DNA from: Strongylocentrotus purpuratus
Taxonomy: Eukaryota; Echinodermata; Echinoidea; Camarodonta; Strongylocentrotidae
NCBI RefSeq assembly: GCF_000002235.5
Contig: NW_022145606.1
Location: forward strand, 48,420,685-48,484,684
Length of the DNA: 64,000 nucleotides
Reading direction: 5' to 3'
Shown here piece after piece: positions 44,826 to 55,418 of the stretch; the stretch's first letter is position 1, and every line of letters starts with the position of its first letter. The position numbers were made by a program, and so were the translations under genes. Below the pieces are notes generated by a model. The model was not told where the DNA came from, ran no database searches, and was given only the letters and a program-made list of their open reading frames with translations.

Positions 44826-44890
44826 AGCGGTGGGGGGGGGGGGGGGGGGGGGGCAAGGGCCGCTCCCCCCCCCTGGACCCGCGCCTGCTT
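44520..44890. repeat. Poly-C/poly-G and pyrimidine tandem block
   Basis: Units of CCGATCCACTACTCGTTGGC-type sequence, a CCTTCC/TTTCC pyrimidine run and GGGGGAGGCAATGCCCTTTC. It ends with a poly-G run and TGGACCCGCGCCTG. The same unit type makes up 51800-53275. Confidence 0.75.
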
Positions 44891-45510
44891 TGAGGAATTA
44901 TAGAGGTCAACATAATAGTTTATGAACAGAATATATAATTATGTGAAGGTAAAATAACAAAAGATGAATGTTTTAGGGATTTTAAAGAAATGAAATTGAA
45001 TAAATCCCCTAGAAATGATGGCTTTACATTGGAATTGTATTATACATTTTGGTCAATATTAGGGGATTTGTTGTAGAAGTACTGAATGAAACATTATGTA
45101 AGGGGGAATGAACGGTATCTCAAAAACAAGGGACTATTGCATTAATAGAGAAAGAGGGAATGATGCGTTACATAAAAAAAAGTTATAGACCCATTACGCT
45201 GTTAAATGTAGATTCTTGGTTTTAGCAACTAGGATTATGAAGGTTTTAAATGAAATAATTCATTATGATCAGGTGGGATATATAAAAGACAAGAATATTG
45301 GGGAAGCGGTTCGATTGAAAGAGGATATGTTATTTTATTCTAGCCATTCCTTGGAGCAAGGACAGGTTTGTTTTTATTCTGGTAGATTTTGAAAAAGCTT
45401 TTGATTGTGTATCCCTTCAATATTTATTGAAAGTGTTAAAATTGTTCGGTTTGGGTGATTCGTTTTGTTCTTGGGTGAAGATATTATTTAATGGTATAAC
45501 TAGTTGTATG

Positions 45511-45866
45511 AAGGAGGCGAGTTGGCTCAGTCTGTAAAGCGTCCGTCTGTAGAACCAAAGATCCCGGGGTTCGACTCCCACTCAGGCGGATGACTGAAGC
45601 CTGCGTTGTGTGTTAACGTGCCCCTTCCCTTGTTCATAGACGCAGGTTGTTTCAAGTGGAAAACACTCCGTCCCTCGGATAGGACGTTAAATGGAGGCCC
45701 CGTGTAGAGAAGAGTCACTACCTTTGCACGTTAAGAACTCACTGCACTATTCGTATAAGAGAAGGGGGAAACCCCGGTGTAGTAGTCCACCTGCACACAC
45801 CCCCAGTATAGTACGATAATACCCTGTAAAGAGGTCTGTACTCAAAAGGAAGAAGAAGAAGAAGAA
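45511..45866 (+). mobile_element. tRNA-derived SINE, full length, inserted in the LINE
   Basis: The tRNA-like head has an A box GGCTCAGTCTGTAAAGC (45524-45540) and a B box GGTTCGACTCC (45568-45578). The body is GCCTGCGTTGTGTGTTAACG and CCCCTTCCCTTGTTCATAGACG, and the tail is (AAG)n at 45849-45866. The tRNA-like fold cannot be a working tRNA gene because the head continues into the SINE body. A 5' fragment of the same family is at 55813-55949 in reverse. Confidence 0.9.
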
Positions 45867-46397
45867 TGGGGGTATTCAACTGGTTATTTTAATATAGAAA
45901 GAGGGATTGGACAAAGTGATCCATTGTCGCCCTTTTTGTTTTTGACTGCAATAGGATTATCGGCACATGAAGTAAGGAGGGACAAACTAATCAAAGGGAT
46001 ACATTTTGGGCAACATGAAATAAGACAAGTATTGTATGCAGATGATATGTTTTTTTTTTTGAAAGACATAGACTCAATAAGAAGTCTGCAATATATATTT
46101 GAAGAATTAAAAAAAGTTAGTGGTTAAAAGACTTTTATATAGAAAGTGATTTTGGGATGGAAGTTATTTTTTTAATTATTGCTTAAGTTCAGTGGGAGGA
46201 AGGCTAATTTTCTGTATGTGACTATGAAATGAAAAAGATGAATTTTATGTTGAAGATTCCACCTCATTATTTGGAAATATATTCTAAGGGGGGGGGGGGT
46301 GGGGGATAGAGGGTGTTTTTTTTCCTTTTTTTTTTAGGTGGTGGGGTGATGGCCGGGTGTTGGTAGAGGGTGTTTGTATTGTTTTGTTTTGTTTTTT

Positions 46398-46935
46398 CTT
46401 TTTCATCATCATCAACTTCAGGTGGCGGTGTAAAGCGCTGCTGTGGCCTTCACGAGAGCACGCCATGTAATTCTTTTACCTGCTATTTGTGTTGCACCTT
46501 TCATTCCTTGTCCAGACACTTTCTTGATATCATCAGTCCAAGATATTGGTGGACAACCTCTACCCGTTTTCCTTCGACTGCTCCTTGCAGTATTTGCTTC
46601 TCAACACTTTCAGATCTTCTAACAATGTGCCCAAAATAGTTTAGTTTTCTTTCCATGATTCCCCTTCTGATGGTCAAGTCTGTTCCAATCTTTTCCAGGA
46701 CCCACACATTTGTCTTTTTATCTTTCCATGACACCTGCAACAGCCTCCTGTAGCACCACATTTCAAAGGCATCAACTCTCTTTCTGTCATTCTTTGTCAT
46801 GGCCCAGGACTCACTTCCGTAAGTCGCAATAGAGAAAGAAGTTGCTTGAAGCAGACGAACCTTCAGACTGAGAGATAGGCCTCGGCTCTTACAGATGTGA
46901 GACATATTCTGTACTGTGGATCTCGCCATTGCCAT
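46398..46935 (-). mobile_element. RTE-like LINE, C-terminal fragment
   Basis: The minus strand encodes LSLSLKVRLLQATSFSIATY, GSESWAMTKNDRKRVDAFEM, WCYRRLLQVSWKDKKTNVWV, MERKLNYFGHIVRRSESVEK and QILQGAVEGKR, then a slightly broken end ALVKATAALYTAT. This pattern is the known C-terminus of RTE/BovB-type reverse transcriptases. A TGATGATGA-like tail follows at 46398-46410. The body is open over 144 codons. It sits inside the 3' part of the Tx1/L1-like LINE. Confidence 0.8.
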
Positions 46936-47187
46936 CCTTCTTCTTATCTTTTTTTTATTTCTTTTTTATTTTAGCTTAAAAACCAGTTTTCATTATTCGT
47001 ACGTAGTTCACAATAATGTGATGTAAATTGTTACGGTTATGTAATTTCCTTCCTTTCTGTAATGGAACATCCCTGTATATGATGCATAGTTGTTTTCACG
47101 AAATTGTTATTGATGTTTTTTGTTCTGTTTATTTGGAGGAATAAAACACGCATGAACCGACAAAAAAAAAAAAAAAAAAAAAAAAAA

Positions 47188-47693
47188 TGCTGCAAAATCC
47201 ACACTTGACAGGAAAATGTAATTCTTCTGGCTGGTATCAGCAAAGTTAAGAGTTGTGAAAAGGTTTAGAAATGTTCATATTCTTATTAAAAGACAACTTG
47301 AAAGACAAAGTAAATATGTAGTAGAGCTCGTTAACTATATTTTATCTCCCCCCAAAGAGAAGCAATAATTTCAAACTGTCAGTGCATGGGCACCTGCCGC
47401 GGTCCCTCTCATTGGATGGAGGAATAGGGAAGGTCACAGAGAAGAGAGAGAGAGGGAGAGAGAGGACAAAGAGAGGGAGAGAGAAACGGGGAGGAAGAAT
47501 TAAAATGAAAATGTATTCTTTTGGACTAACTCTATGGCGATGTTTAGGGGGTCCATGAAAGAGGGTGGGCTAATTTCCAATTGTGAAGATCGTTATCACG
47601 AGTGTAGATTTCTTGGCTGTTAAGAGTATCGTATGATTATATTTGATATTAGTATTAGCCTGTAGATGAATCGAGCTTCATCATTTGCATGTT
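47188..47693. other. No gene recognised
   Basis: Contains a GAGAGA-rich stretch at 47440-47490 and otherwise AT-rich sequence. Confidence 0.35.
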
Positions 47694-47885
47694 AAAGCCC
47701 CACTGCACTACGTGCAGCTACTTGCGCCCTCTATATAGCAAACAATGCCTAATCGGTGCCTGTTGGTCCCCAAGATCCCCTTTTTTCTCATGTTAATTGA
47801 GAGCTGATTTGATGAGATAACCACCTGTCAGTGACCTTGCATGGAGGTCTAATCCCCTTTGGCCGAACTAGTACAGACATGCTTT
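47694..47885 (+). mobile_element. MITE family M1, copy 3
   Basis: Same family as 11286-11477, with more than 85 percent identity by eye over most of its length (CTTGCGCCCTCTATATAGCA, TGATGAGATAACCACCTGTC). The right terminal repeat is diverged. Confidence 0.9.
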
Positions 47886-47999
47886 AAAGTAATTTTTAAT
47901 GATATAGTGACGTCGTCAACTATATAAGGAGACAATTTTCTTTTTTCTTTTCTCTCTTTTTGTTGTTATTAACAGTAGGTCTACATAATTATTGTAGGC

Positions 48000-50900
48000 C
48001 TCTGGATGCTCATCTCACCGTAATTAAATACCTAAAACCCTGAGCTTCCGGTGGATCTGCCCCCGGACCCAACCTAAGGCCCTAAGGAGGGCCCTGGATG
48101 CTCATCTGACCGTAATTAAATGCCTAAAACCCCTGAGCTTCAAGGTGAGAGGAAGGGGGATTATAACACTGCAAACATTAATTTTTTATAAAGGGGTTTT
48201 TTCAAATTATGCTCAAACCTGGCTCGGGAATAAAACACATCCTGCTTTTTATTATTAAGCATAATTAGCTATCAACGTAACGTACAGCTAATACTCTGTT
48301 GTACATCTATACAGTGGCGTAATGAGCAAAATGTTTTTTTTTTTTTTTTTTTGGGGGGGGGGGGGGGGGCCCGGAAAAAATACGCATCAACACCACTCTT
48401 ACATGCAGGCCCTGCTGAACGTTTTTCAAAGTGGGTGGGGGGGGGGGGGGGGGGAGGGGGGAGGGGCTACAGTATTTACGATCAGGTAGAGCGTAGCGTA
48501 ATCGGCGTGTGGTCTAGGGGTAAAGCCCCGGCGGGGGGCACGTGCCCCCCCCTAAAATTTCCAGGATCGGTTGAAATTTTGTAGACCCCTTTTTTTTACC
48601 TCGATCGATTACATGTATGTGCCCCCCCCCCAAATATCAAACTCTGGCTACGTGCCTGAGGGGCGGAGGCCCTGGAAGCTCAGAGGTTTTAGGCATTTAA
48701 TTACGGTCAGATGAGCATATTTTGATACCTTATTTGCGACACTGGCAGGACACTTGGTGTGGGGTCCAGAAGGCAGAGCCCCAAGAAGCTCAGGAGTTTT
48801 AGGCATTGAATTACCGTCAGATGAACATCTAGGGGCCCGCGTTAGGGTTTTAGGCATTTAATTACAGTCAGATGAGCATAATTTGATACCTTGTTTGAGA
48901 CACTGGCAGGACACTAATTGGTGTGGGGTCCAGAAGACAGAGCCCCAAGAAGCTCAGGAGTTTTAGGCATTGAATTACCGTCAGATGAGCATAATTTGAT
49001 ACCTTTTTTGTGACACTGGCAAGTCACTTATTGGCGTGGGGTCCAGGGGGCAGAGCCCCCAAAGCTCAAGGGTTTTAAGCATTAATTACGGTCAGATGAA
49101 CATCTAGGGGCCCGCGTTAGGGGCCTAGGTGGGTTCGAGGGGGCAGAGCCCCCGGAAGCTCAGGGGGTTTAGGCATTTAATTACGGTAAGATGAGCATAA
49201 TTTGATACCTTGTTTGAACAACTGACAGGACACTTATTGGTGTGGGGTCCAGAAGGCAGAGCCCCAAGAAGCTCAGGAGTTTTAGGCATTGAATTACCGT
49301 CAGATGAACATCTAGGGCCCGCGTTAGGGGCCTAGGTGGGGTCGAGGGGGCAGAGCCCCCGGAAGCTCAGGGGTTTTAGGCATTTAATTACAGTCAGATG
49401 AGCATAATTTGATACCTTGTTTGAGACACTGGCAGGACACTAATTGGTGTGGGGTCCAGAAGGCAGAGCCCGAAGAAGCTCAGAAGTTTTAGGCATTGAA
49501 TTAACGTCAGATGAACATCTAGGGGCCCACGTTAGGGGCCTAGGTGAGGTCGAGGGGGCAAAGCCCCCGGAAGCTCATGGATTTTAGGCATTTAATTACG
49601 GTCAGATGAGCATAATTTGATACCCTTTTTGTGACACTGGCAAGTCACTTATTGGCTAGGGGTCCAGGGGGCAGAGCCCCCCGAAGCTTAGGGGTTTTAA
49701 GCATTAAAGTACGGTCTTATTAACATGCAAGGGACCGTGTTAAGGCCCTAGGTGGGGTCAAGGGGGCAGAGCCCCTGGAAGCTCAGGGGTTAAGGCATTT
49801 AATAACGGTCAGATGAGCATAATTTGATACCTTGTTTGAGACACTGGAAGGTCACTTATTGGCTCTCAGGTTTTTTTATGCATAACATTACTGTCAGATT
49901 AGAATCCAGGGGCCCGCGTTAGGGCCCTAGGTGGGGTCGAGGGGGCAGAGCCCTCGGAAGCTCAGGGGTTTTAGGCATTTAATTACGGTCAGATGAGCAC
50001 AATTTGATACCTTTTTTGTGACATTGGTAAGTCACTCATTGGCGTGGGGTCCAGGGGGCAGAGCCCCCGGAAGCTCAGGGGTTTTAAGCATTAAATTACG
50101 GTCTGATGAACATGCAAGGGACCTTGTTAGGGCCCTAGGTGAGGTCAAGGGGGCAGAGCCCCCGGAAGCTCAGGGGTTTAGGCATTTAATAACGGTCAGA
50201 TGAGCATAATTTGATACCTTGTTTGAGACACTGGAAGGTCACTTATTGGCTCTCAGGTGTTTTATGCATTACATCACTGTCAGATTAGAATCCAGGGGCC
50301 CGCGTTAGGGCCCTAGGTGGGGTCGAGGGGGCATAGCCCCAGAAGCTCAGGGGTTTTAAGCATTCAATTACGGTCAGATTAGCATGCAAGGGACCGTCTT
50401 AGGGCCCTATGAGGTAGCTCAGGGGTTTGAGTTATTAAAATCACGGTCAGATGAGCATATTTTGATACCTCATTATTTTGTGACACTGGCAGGTTACCAT
50501 TCTTTTTTCTTCTCTCTTTCTTTCCATTTCTCCTTGATATACTTTTTCCAAAAAGATGGGCATAATTTGATGAGCATAATTTGATATCTTGTTTGAGACA
50601 CTGGCATTACACTAATTGGTGTGGGGTCCAGAAGGCAGAGCCCCAAGAAGCTCAGGAGTTTTAGGCATTGAATTACCGTCAGATGAACATCTAGGGGCCC
50701 GCGTTAGGGGCCTAGGTGGCGTCGAGGGGGCAGAGCCCCCGGAAGCTCAGAGGTTTTAGGCATTTAATTACAGTCAGATGAGCATAATTTGATACCTTGT
50801 TTGAGACACTGGCAGGACACTAATTGGTGTGGGGTCCAGAAGGCAGAGCCCCAAGAAGCTCAGGAGTTTTATGCATTGAATTAACGTCAGATGAACATCT

Positions 50901-51550
50901 AGGGGCCCACGTTAGGGGCCTAGGTGTGGTCGAGGGGGCAGAGCCCCCCGGAAGCTCAGGGGTTTTAGGCATTTAATTACGGTCAGATGAGCATAATTTG
51001 ATACCTTTTTTGTGACACTGGCAAGTCACTTATTGGCGTGGGGTCCAGGGGGCAGAGCCCCCGGAAGCTCAGGGGTTTTAAGCATTAAATTACTGTCTGA
51101 TTAACATGCAAGGGACCGTGTTAGGGCCCTAGGTGAGGTCCAGGGGGCAGAGCCCACGGAAGCTCAGGGGTTTAGGCATTTAATAACGGTCAGATGAGCA
51201 TAATTTGATACCATGTTTGAGACACTGGAAGGTCACTTATTGGCTCTCAGGTGTTTTATGCATTACATTACTGTCAGATTAGAATCCAGGGGCCCGCGTT
51301 AGGGCCCTAGGTGGGGTCGAGGGGGCATAGCCCCAGAAGTTCAGGGGTTTTAAGCATTCAATTATGGTCAGATTAGCATGCAAGGGACCGTCTTAGGGCC
51401 CTATGAGGAAGCTCAGGGGTTTGAGGTATTAAAATCACGGTCAGATGAGCATATTTTGATACCTCATTATTTTGTGACACTGGCAGGTCACCATTCTTTT
51501 TTCTTCTCTCTTTCTTTCCATTACTCTTTAATATACTTTTTCCAAAAAAA
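48000..51550. repeat. Satellite array, dimeric unit of about 207 bp, with foldback-type left arm
   Basis: A few inverted satellite units at 48000-48140 (GTAATTAAATGCCTAAAACC) precede a left arm like that of the 42-kb element (CAGTGGCGTAATGAGCAAAA at 48312, GGTAGAGCGTAGCGTAATCG at 48484). From 48650 to 51490 two related monomers alternate. Monomer A (about 95 bases) has GGTCCAGAAGGCAGAGCCCC and GAATTACCGTCAGATGAACA. Monomer B (about 112 bases) has GGGGGCAGAGCCCCCGGAAG, CATTTAATTACGGTCAGATG and GAGCATAATTTGATACC. A higher-order copy of about 990 bases is repeated (49580-50560 against 50570-51550), each ending in ATTTTGTGACACTGGCAGGT and a TTTCTTCTCTCTTTCTTTCC tail. No genes. Confidence 0.88.
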
Positions 51551-51799
51551 AGGGGGGGGGGGAGGCTCGAGCCCCCGAGCCCCGCCGTTCCGCGGGCCCT
51601 GACACGTAGGCCTCTATATAAGCTTGTCTGACTGTAATTTTGGGTATTTGTCATTTTCCAATAAACGCATAAAAAGTATAATTTACTAATAAGTGAGGAA
51701 AAATCCCGGAAAATTATGTCATTTTCTGCAAATTTGTAAATCACTAGTATCCTATTAGTAAAAAACCATGCTTAAATCCTATTTTGGGACAACTGAAGT

Positions 51800-53275
51800 A
51801 TATTGCACCTGAAATTGCATCATGCGCATTGTAAGTTCCAAACGCTTTCTTTCATACAAATACACAAAAAAGTTCCGAAAGCATAATTGCACACTATTCT
51901 TTTCAACCTCTTCTTGTCTTCTTCCTCTTTTTTGTTCCCTTTTAGCTCTCCTCTTCCCCTTTCCCTTCCCCCTTTTTTCTTGGCGGGGGGGGGGGGGGGG
52001 GGGGCGGGGGAAGGCAAGGGCCTTTAGCCCCCCCTCCCCCCCCCCCCCCCCCCCGATCCACACCCTGTTGGCGGGGAAAATCGCAACTGATCTCCCCTTT
52101 CTTTTCTTCTTCCTCCTTATTTCCTTCCATTTATCTCCTCTTTTTCTTTGTTCTTTCCCTTTCCTTCCTTCTCTTCTTTTGTGCTCAGAGGGGGGGGGGG
52201 GGGGGGATGGGGGGGGGGATGGGGGAGGCAAGACTCTTTCGGCCCCCCCCCCCGCCCCGATCGGATAAGAGCACTTTTTTTCCCAATTCGTGAGAAAATA
52301 TTTAGCAGCGATTCATCAGGCCGGTGAAAAGAGGGAGTGATTGAGAGAAGAACCTCTATTTTTTTTGGGGGGGGGGGGGCGAAAACGTTTGTTTTGTTTT
52401 TTGTTTAAACAAGGTTAAATTTACGTTATTATCCTATTTCTTTTACCTTTTTTTTGGGGGGGGGGGTTAAGGGAAGGGCCTTTCGCCCCCCTTCCACGAT
52501 CCACACCCTGTTGGTGGGGAAAATCTCATCTGATGTCTCCGTCCTTTCTTCTTCCTCCTTTTTTCCCTTCCCTTCCTTCTGTCTCTTTCAATTTTGCTGG
52601 AGGGGGGGGGGGGGGGCAAGGGCCTTCCGGTCCCCTGATCCACACGTTGTTGGCCGAATTAATCGCAACTGATCTCCCCTTCTTTTCAACCTTTTCTTTT
52701 CTTCTTCCTCTTTTTCTTCCCTTTTAGCACTCCTATTCCCATTTCCCTTTCCCCATTTTTCTTGGGAGGGGGGGGGGGGGGAGAGGCAAGGGCCTTTGAC
52801 CCCCGATCCACAACTTGCTGGCGGGAAAATCGTTACTGATAACCCCTTTTTTTCTTTTCTTTTTCCTCTTTATTTCTTTCCCTTTATCTCCTCTTTTCCT
52901 TTCCTTCCTTCTCTTCTTTTTTTTGCCAGGGGGGGGGGGGGGGGGAGCAAGACAATTTTGCCCCCCCCCCTCCCCGATCGGGTAAGAGCACTTATTTTTT
53001 TTTTCCCAATTCGTGAGAAAATATTTTGCAGCGATTCATCAAGCCGGTGAATAAGCGGGAGTGATAGAGAGAAGAACAACTATTTTTTATTTTTTATTTA
53101 AGGGGGGGGGGGGAGGGGCGAAAATATTTTTGGGGTCTTTTTTTCAGGGGGGGGGGGACATGCTTTGTTTTTGTTTTAAAAGGGTTAAATTTACGTTATT
53201 ATCCTATTTTTTACCGTTTTGGGGCCCTAGGGGGGGGGGGGGGGGAAATCGCCACGTAGATCCGCGCCTGCCTTT
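51800..53275. repeat. Poly-G/poly-C and pyrimidine tandem array
   Basis: At least five units of TTGGCGGGAAAATCGCAACTG-type sequence, CCTTCC/TTTTCTTC pyrimidine, poly-G and GGCAAGGGCCTTT are arranged head to tail. A larger direct duplication of about 720 bases is visible: 52253-52450 and 52973-53215 share AAGAGCACTTTTTTTCCCAA, GCAGCGATTCATCA and GGTTAAATTTACGTTATTAT. The end ACGTAGATCCGCGCCTGCC (53256-53274) resembles the right tip of the hAT-like element at 11864-12185. Confidence 0.8.
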
Positions 53276-53279
53276 CAGC

Positions 53280-54137
53280 AACATTTGTAATAATAATAAT
53301 AATAATAATAATATGTCTTGTTTACCCAGGGTAGCCTCATCAGTATTCATACTGTTCTCCCTGAGGGCCCTGCAATCATATTATTAGTATCGAATTAGTA
53401 ATAAACCCCGTTTGAATTTTATTTGAGGGGTCAACTGCCCCCCCCCCCCAAACCCCCCATCAGTACGCCAGTGCTTCCTGGCTATTTGGGAATGTTTCAG
53501 TTTGCAACAGAAATGGAGAAACGCGCATTTTGTTGAAAATCATGTGATATCACGAACATTTTTAAATCACTTGTATGGAATTGAAAATAAGTCATGATTT
53601 AATTTTTTTTAATTTTTTTATTTTATTTGTTATATTATTTATATATTATTATTATTATTATTATTATTTTTTTTTTTTTAATTATTATTATTATTTTTTT
53701 TTTTTTTGGGGGGGGGGGAGCTAGCACCCCAAAGCCTCCCCCCCCCCCACAGTACGCCAGTGCATCTATAGGATATCAAAATGAAAGTAGTAGGCAGGGT
53801 CATAAATAAATTAAAACTAGTATTACAAATCCAAGATCAGACAAACATAGCCTACAGAGCACCATTTTAGGTGTATGCAGCTTCAAAATTGTAAAATTAT
53901 ATACAAGAAAGTATATTGTTTTAGGGAAAGCTACAAACTGAAACTTGACCACGCTATAAACAACACATATCTTTAATGAGTTCTAGCTTAAAATCTCACC
54001 ATGTGTCATTTTCGTGATTGTGTAGTGCCTGGTAACATGTCTTTTCTTTTCGAAAACCTAATCGTAGCCCAATCTTTCAAAGGGGGGAACAAAGTAAGAG
54101 GGCGCTCGACAACGATCCCTTTTTAGTGCCGTTGATT
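53280..54137. other. AT-rich region with two element ends
   Basis: An (ATA)n run is at 53288-53312. Two poly-C stretches end CCATCAGTACGCCAGTGC (53457-53475) and CACAGTACGCCAGTGC (53748-53763), probably right tips of one MITE family (complement GCACTGGCGTACTG). No gene was recognised. Confidence 0.45.
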
Positions 54138-54859
54138 ATATAGGCCAAGAGCATTAGTTTTAACATGGACATTTTCCATAACAAGCTGATTTTTTCAGGA
54201 TAGGTCCAGGAATATGTCTATAATAACATACTAAAAGTCCTCATGAATCCTCCTTGAGCGTTTTCCGCAATCCAAGATGGCGTCCAAAATGGCCGCCATT
54301 TCCTGAATTTCTTATAGCTTTGCAACTAGATAACCCAAATACAAAATTTAAATGTCTAAATATATGTTTTTTAGCATAAGGAACTCATTAAAATACATGT
54401 TGATAAATTTTGAAACACACAAGTAGCTTTAAACCACTTTAGCCCATCCCGAAATCCAAAATGGCGCCCAAAATTGTCGCCATTACCTGTATTTCTTATA
54501 ACTGTGCAACTAGATAACCGAAATACCAAATTTAATTGTCTAAATATATGTTTTTAAGCATGAGGAACTCAACCAAATATTTATTAACAAATTTTAAAAC
54601 ACACAAGTAGCATAAAAACCACTTGAGCCCTTCCCGAAATCCAAAATTGCACCCAAAATGGCCATTATTTCCAATTTTTATCTCATGGTACTAAAGTATA
54701 TACGTTATGAATGCAATCAAATGCCTATACTAGAAAAGCACCATTGTAATACATATCAGTACAAATAAACCTTTCGTTAAATAAATACTTCTTATGCATA
54801 AAGTACACACACACACACACCCACATACACATATGGCTGCTTCCACCATCCTCAACAAT

Positions 54860-55395
54860 AGGGACTTTTAGATTGAGTGGACGAGAACACGACGAACGCC
54901 AACTGATCATGCGTGTCAACGTACTTAACTGCCCATGTTAATTGACTACAATTAGAAATCTTTTAGATTGCACTCAACGATATACATGCATGCAGGAAGT
55001 AACACTATGAACATCACAGACAAAGAAAGAGGACAAAATCTACAGTTCCTCATTCTACCCTAAACAAAAGAACATCCCTTCACTGATATTATGTAAAAAT
55101 GTGTAGAACAGGTGATTATGCATGTGACACCTGTTCTACACATTTTTTACATAATAGCAGGGAAGGGATGTTCCTTTGTCTACCTGTGGAACTGTATATG
55201 TTATGCGCACGCGGCATAGCTAGTACCTTGAGCATGTAAAGGCGCTATATAAATATCAATATGTACTAGATTTAGGAAAATCAAGGTTGACGCATTCTCG
55301 ATCATCGACTGAGACGACGTAACGCATGCGCAGTGCCTTAAAATGACATCACACGTTGCAGTCAAAGCTGTTGACGTGCAGATTTAAAAGTCCCT
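54860..55395. mobile_element. MITE inserted in the left arm, AAT target duplication
   Basis: The ends AGGGACTTTTAGAT and the inverse AAAAGTCCCT are flanked by AAT at 54857-54859 and 55396-55398. The right arm shows the empty site (CTCAACGACATCAG where the filled site would read CTCAACAATATCAG), so the insertion followed formation of the long arms. Length 536 bp. It contains a copy of foldback family M3. Confidence 0.85.
55003..55200. mobile_element. Foldback MITE family M3, truncated copy nested in the AAT-flanked MITE
   Basis: Matches 37422-37635 from CACTATGAACATCAC to GGAACTGTATATG, then stops. The last 30 or so bases of the right arm are missing. It is a third level of nesting inside the 4.45-kb element. 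Confidence 0.85.
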
Positions 55396-55418
55396 AATAT
55401 CAGACTGACAGTGTGCAA

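Larger units (their letters stand above)
44925..47187 (+). mobile_element. Tx1/L1-like LINE, decayed, with nested insertions
   Basis: Plus-strand reverse transcriptase fragments appear in order: KLNKSPRNDGFTLELYYTFW (45000), KGTIALIEKEG-like and SYRPITLLNVDS (45130-45220), DQVGYIKDKNIGEAVRLKED (45270), VDFEKAFDCVSLQYLLKVLK (45385-45440), then after the SINE GIGQSDPLSPFLFLTAIGLS (45905) and VLYADDMFFFLKD (46030). Several frame breaks and missing bases separate them. A 3' region with AATAAAACACGCATGAACC and a 26-A tail (47162-47187) looks like its end. A SINE (45511-45866) and an antisense RTE-like LINE (46398-46935) interrupt it. The 5' part is missing. Confidence 0.82.

Noticed and set aside
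45523-45595. tRNA gene
   Set aside because: A and B boxes are present but the sequence continues into a SINE body with an (AAG)n tail, and a second copy of the head exists at 55813-55949.
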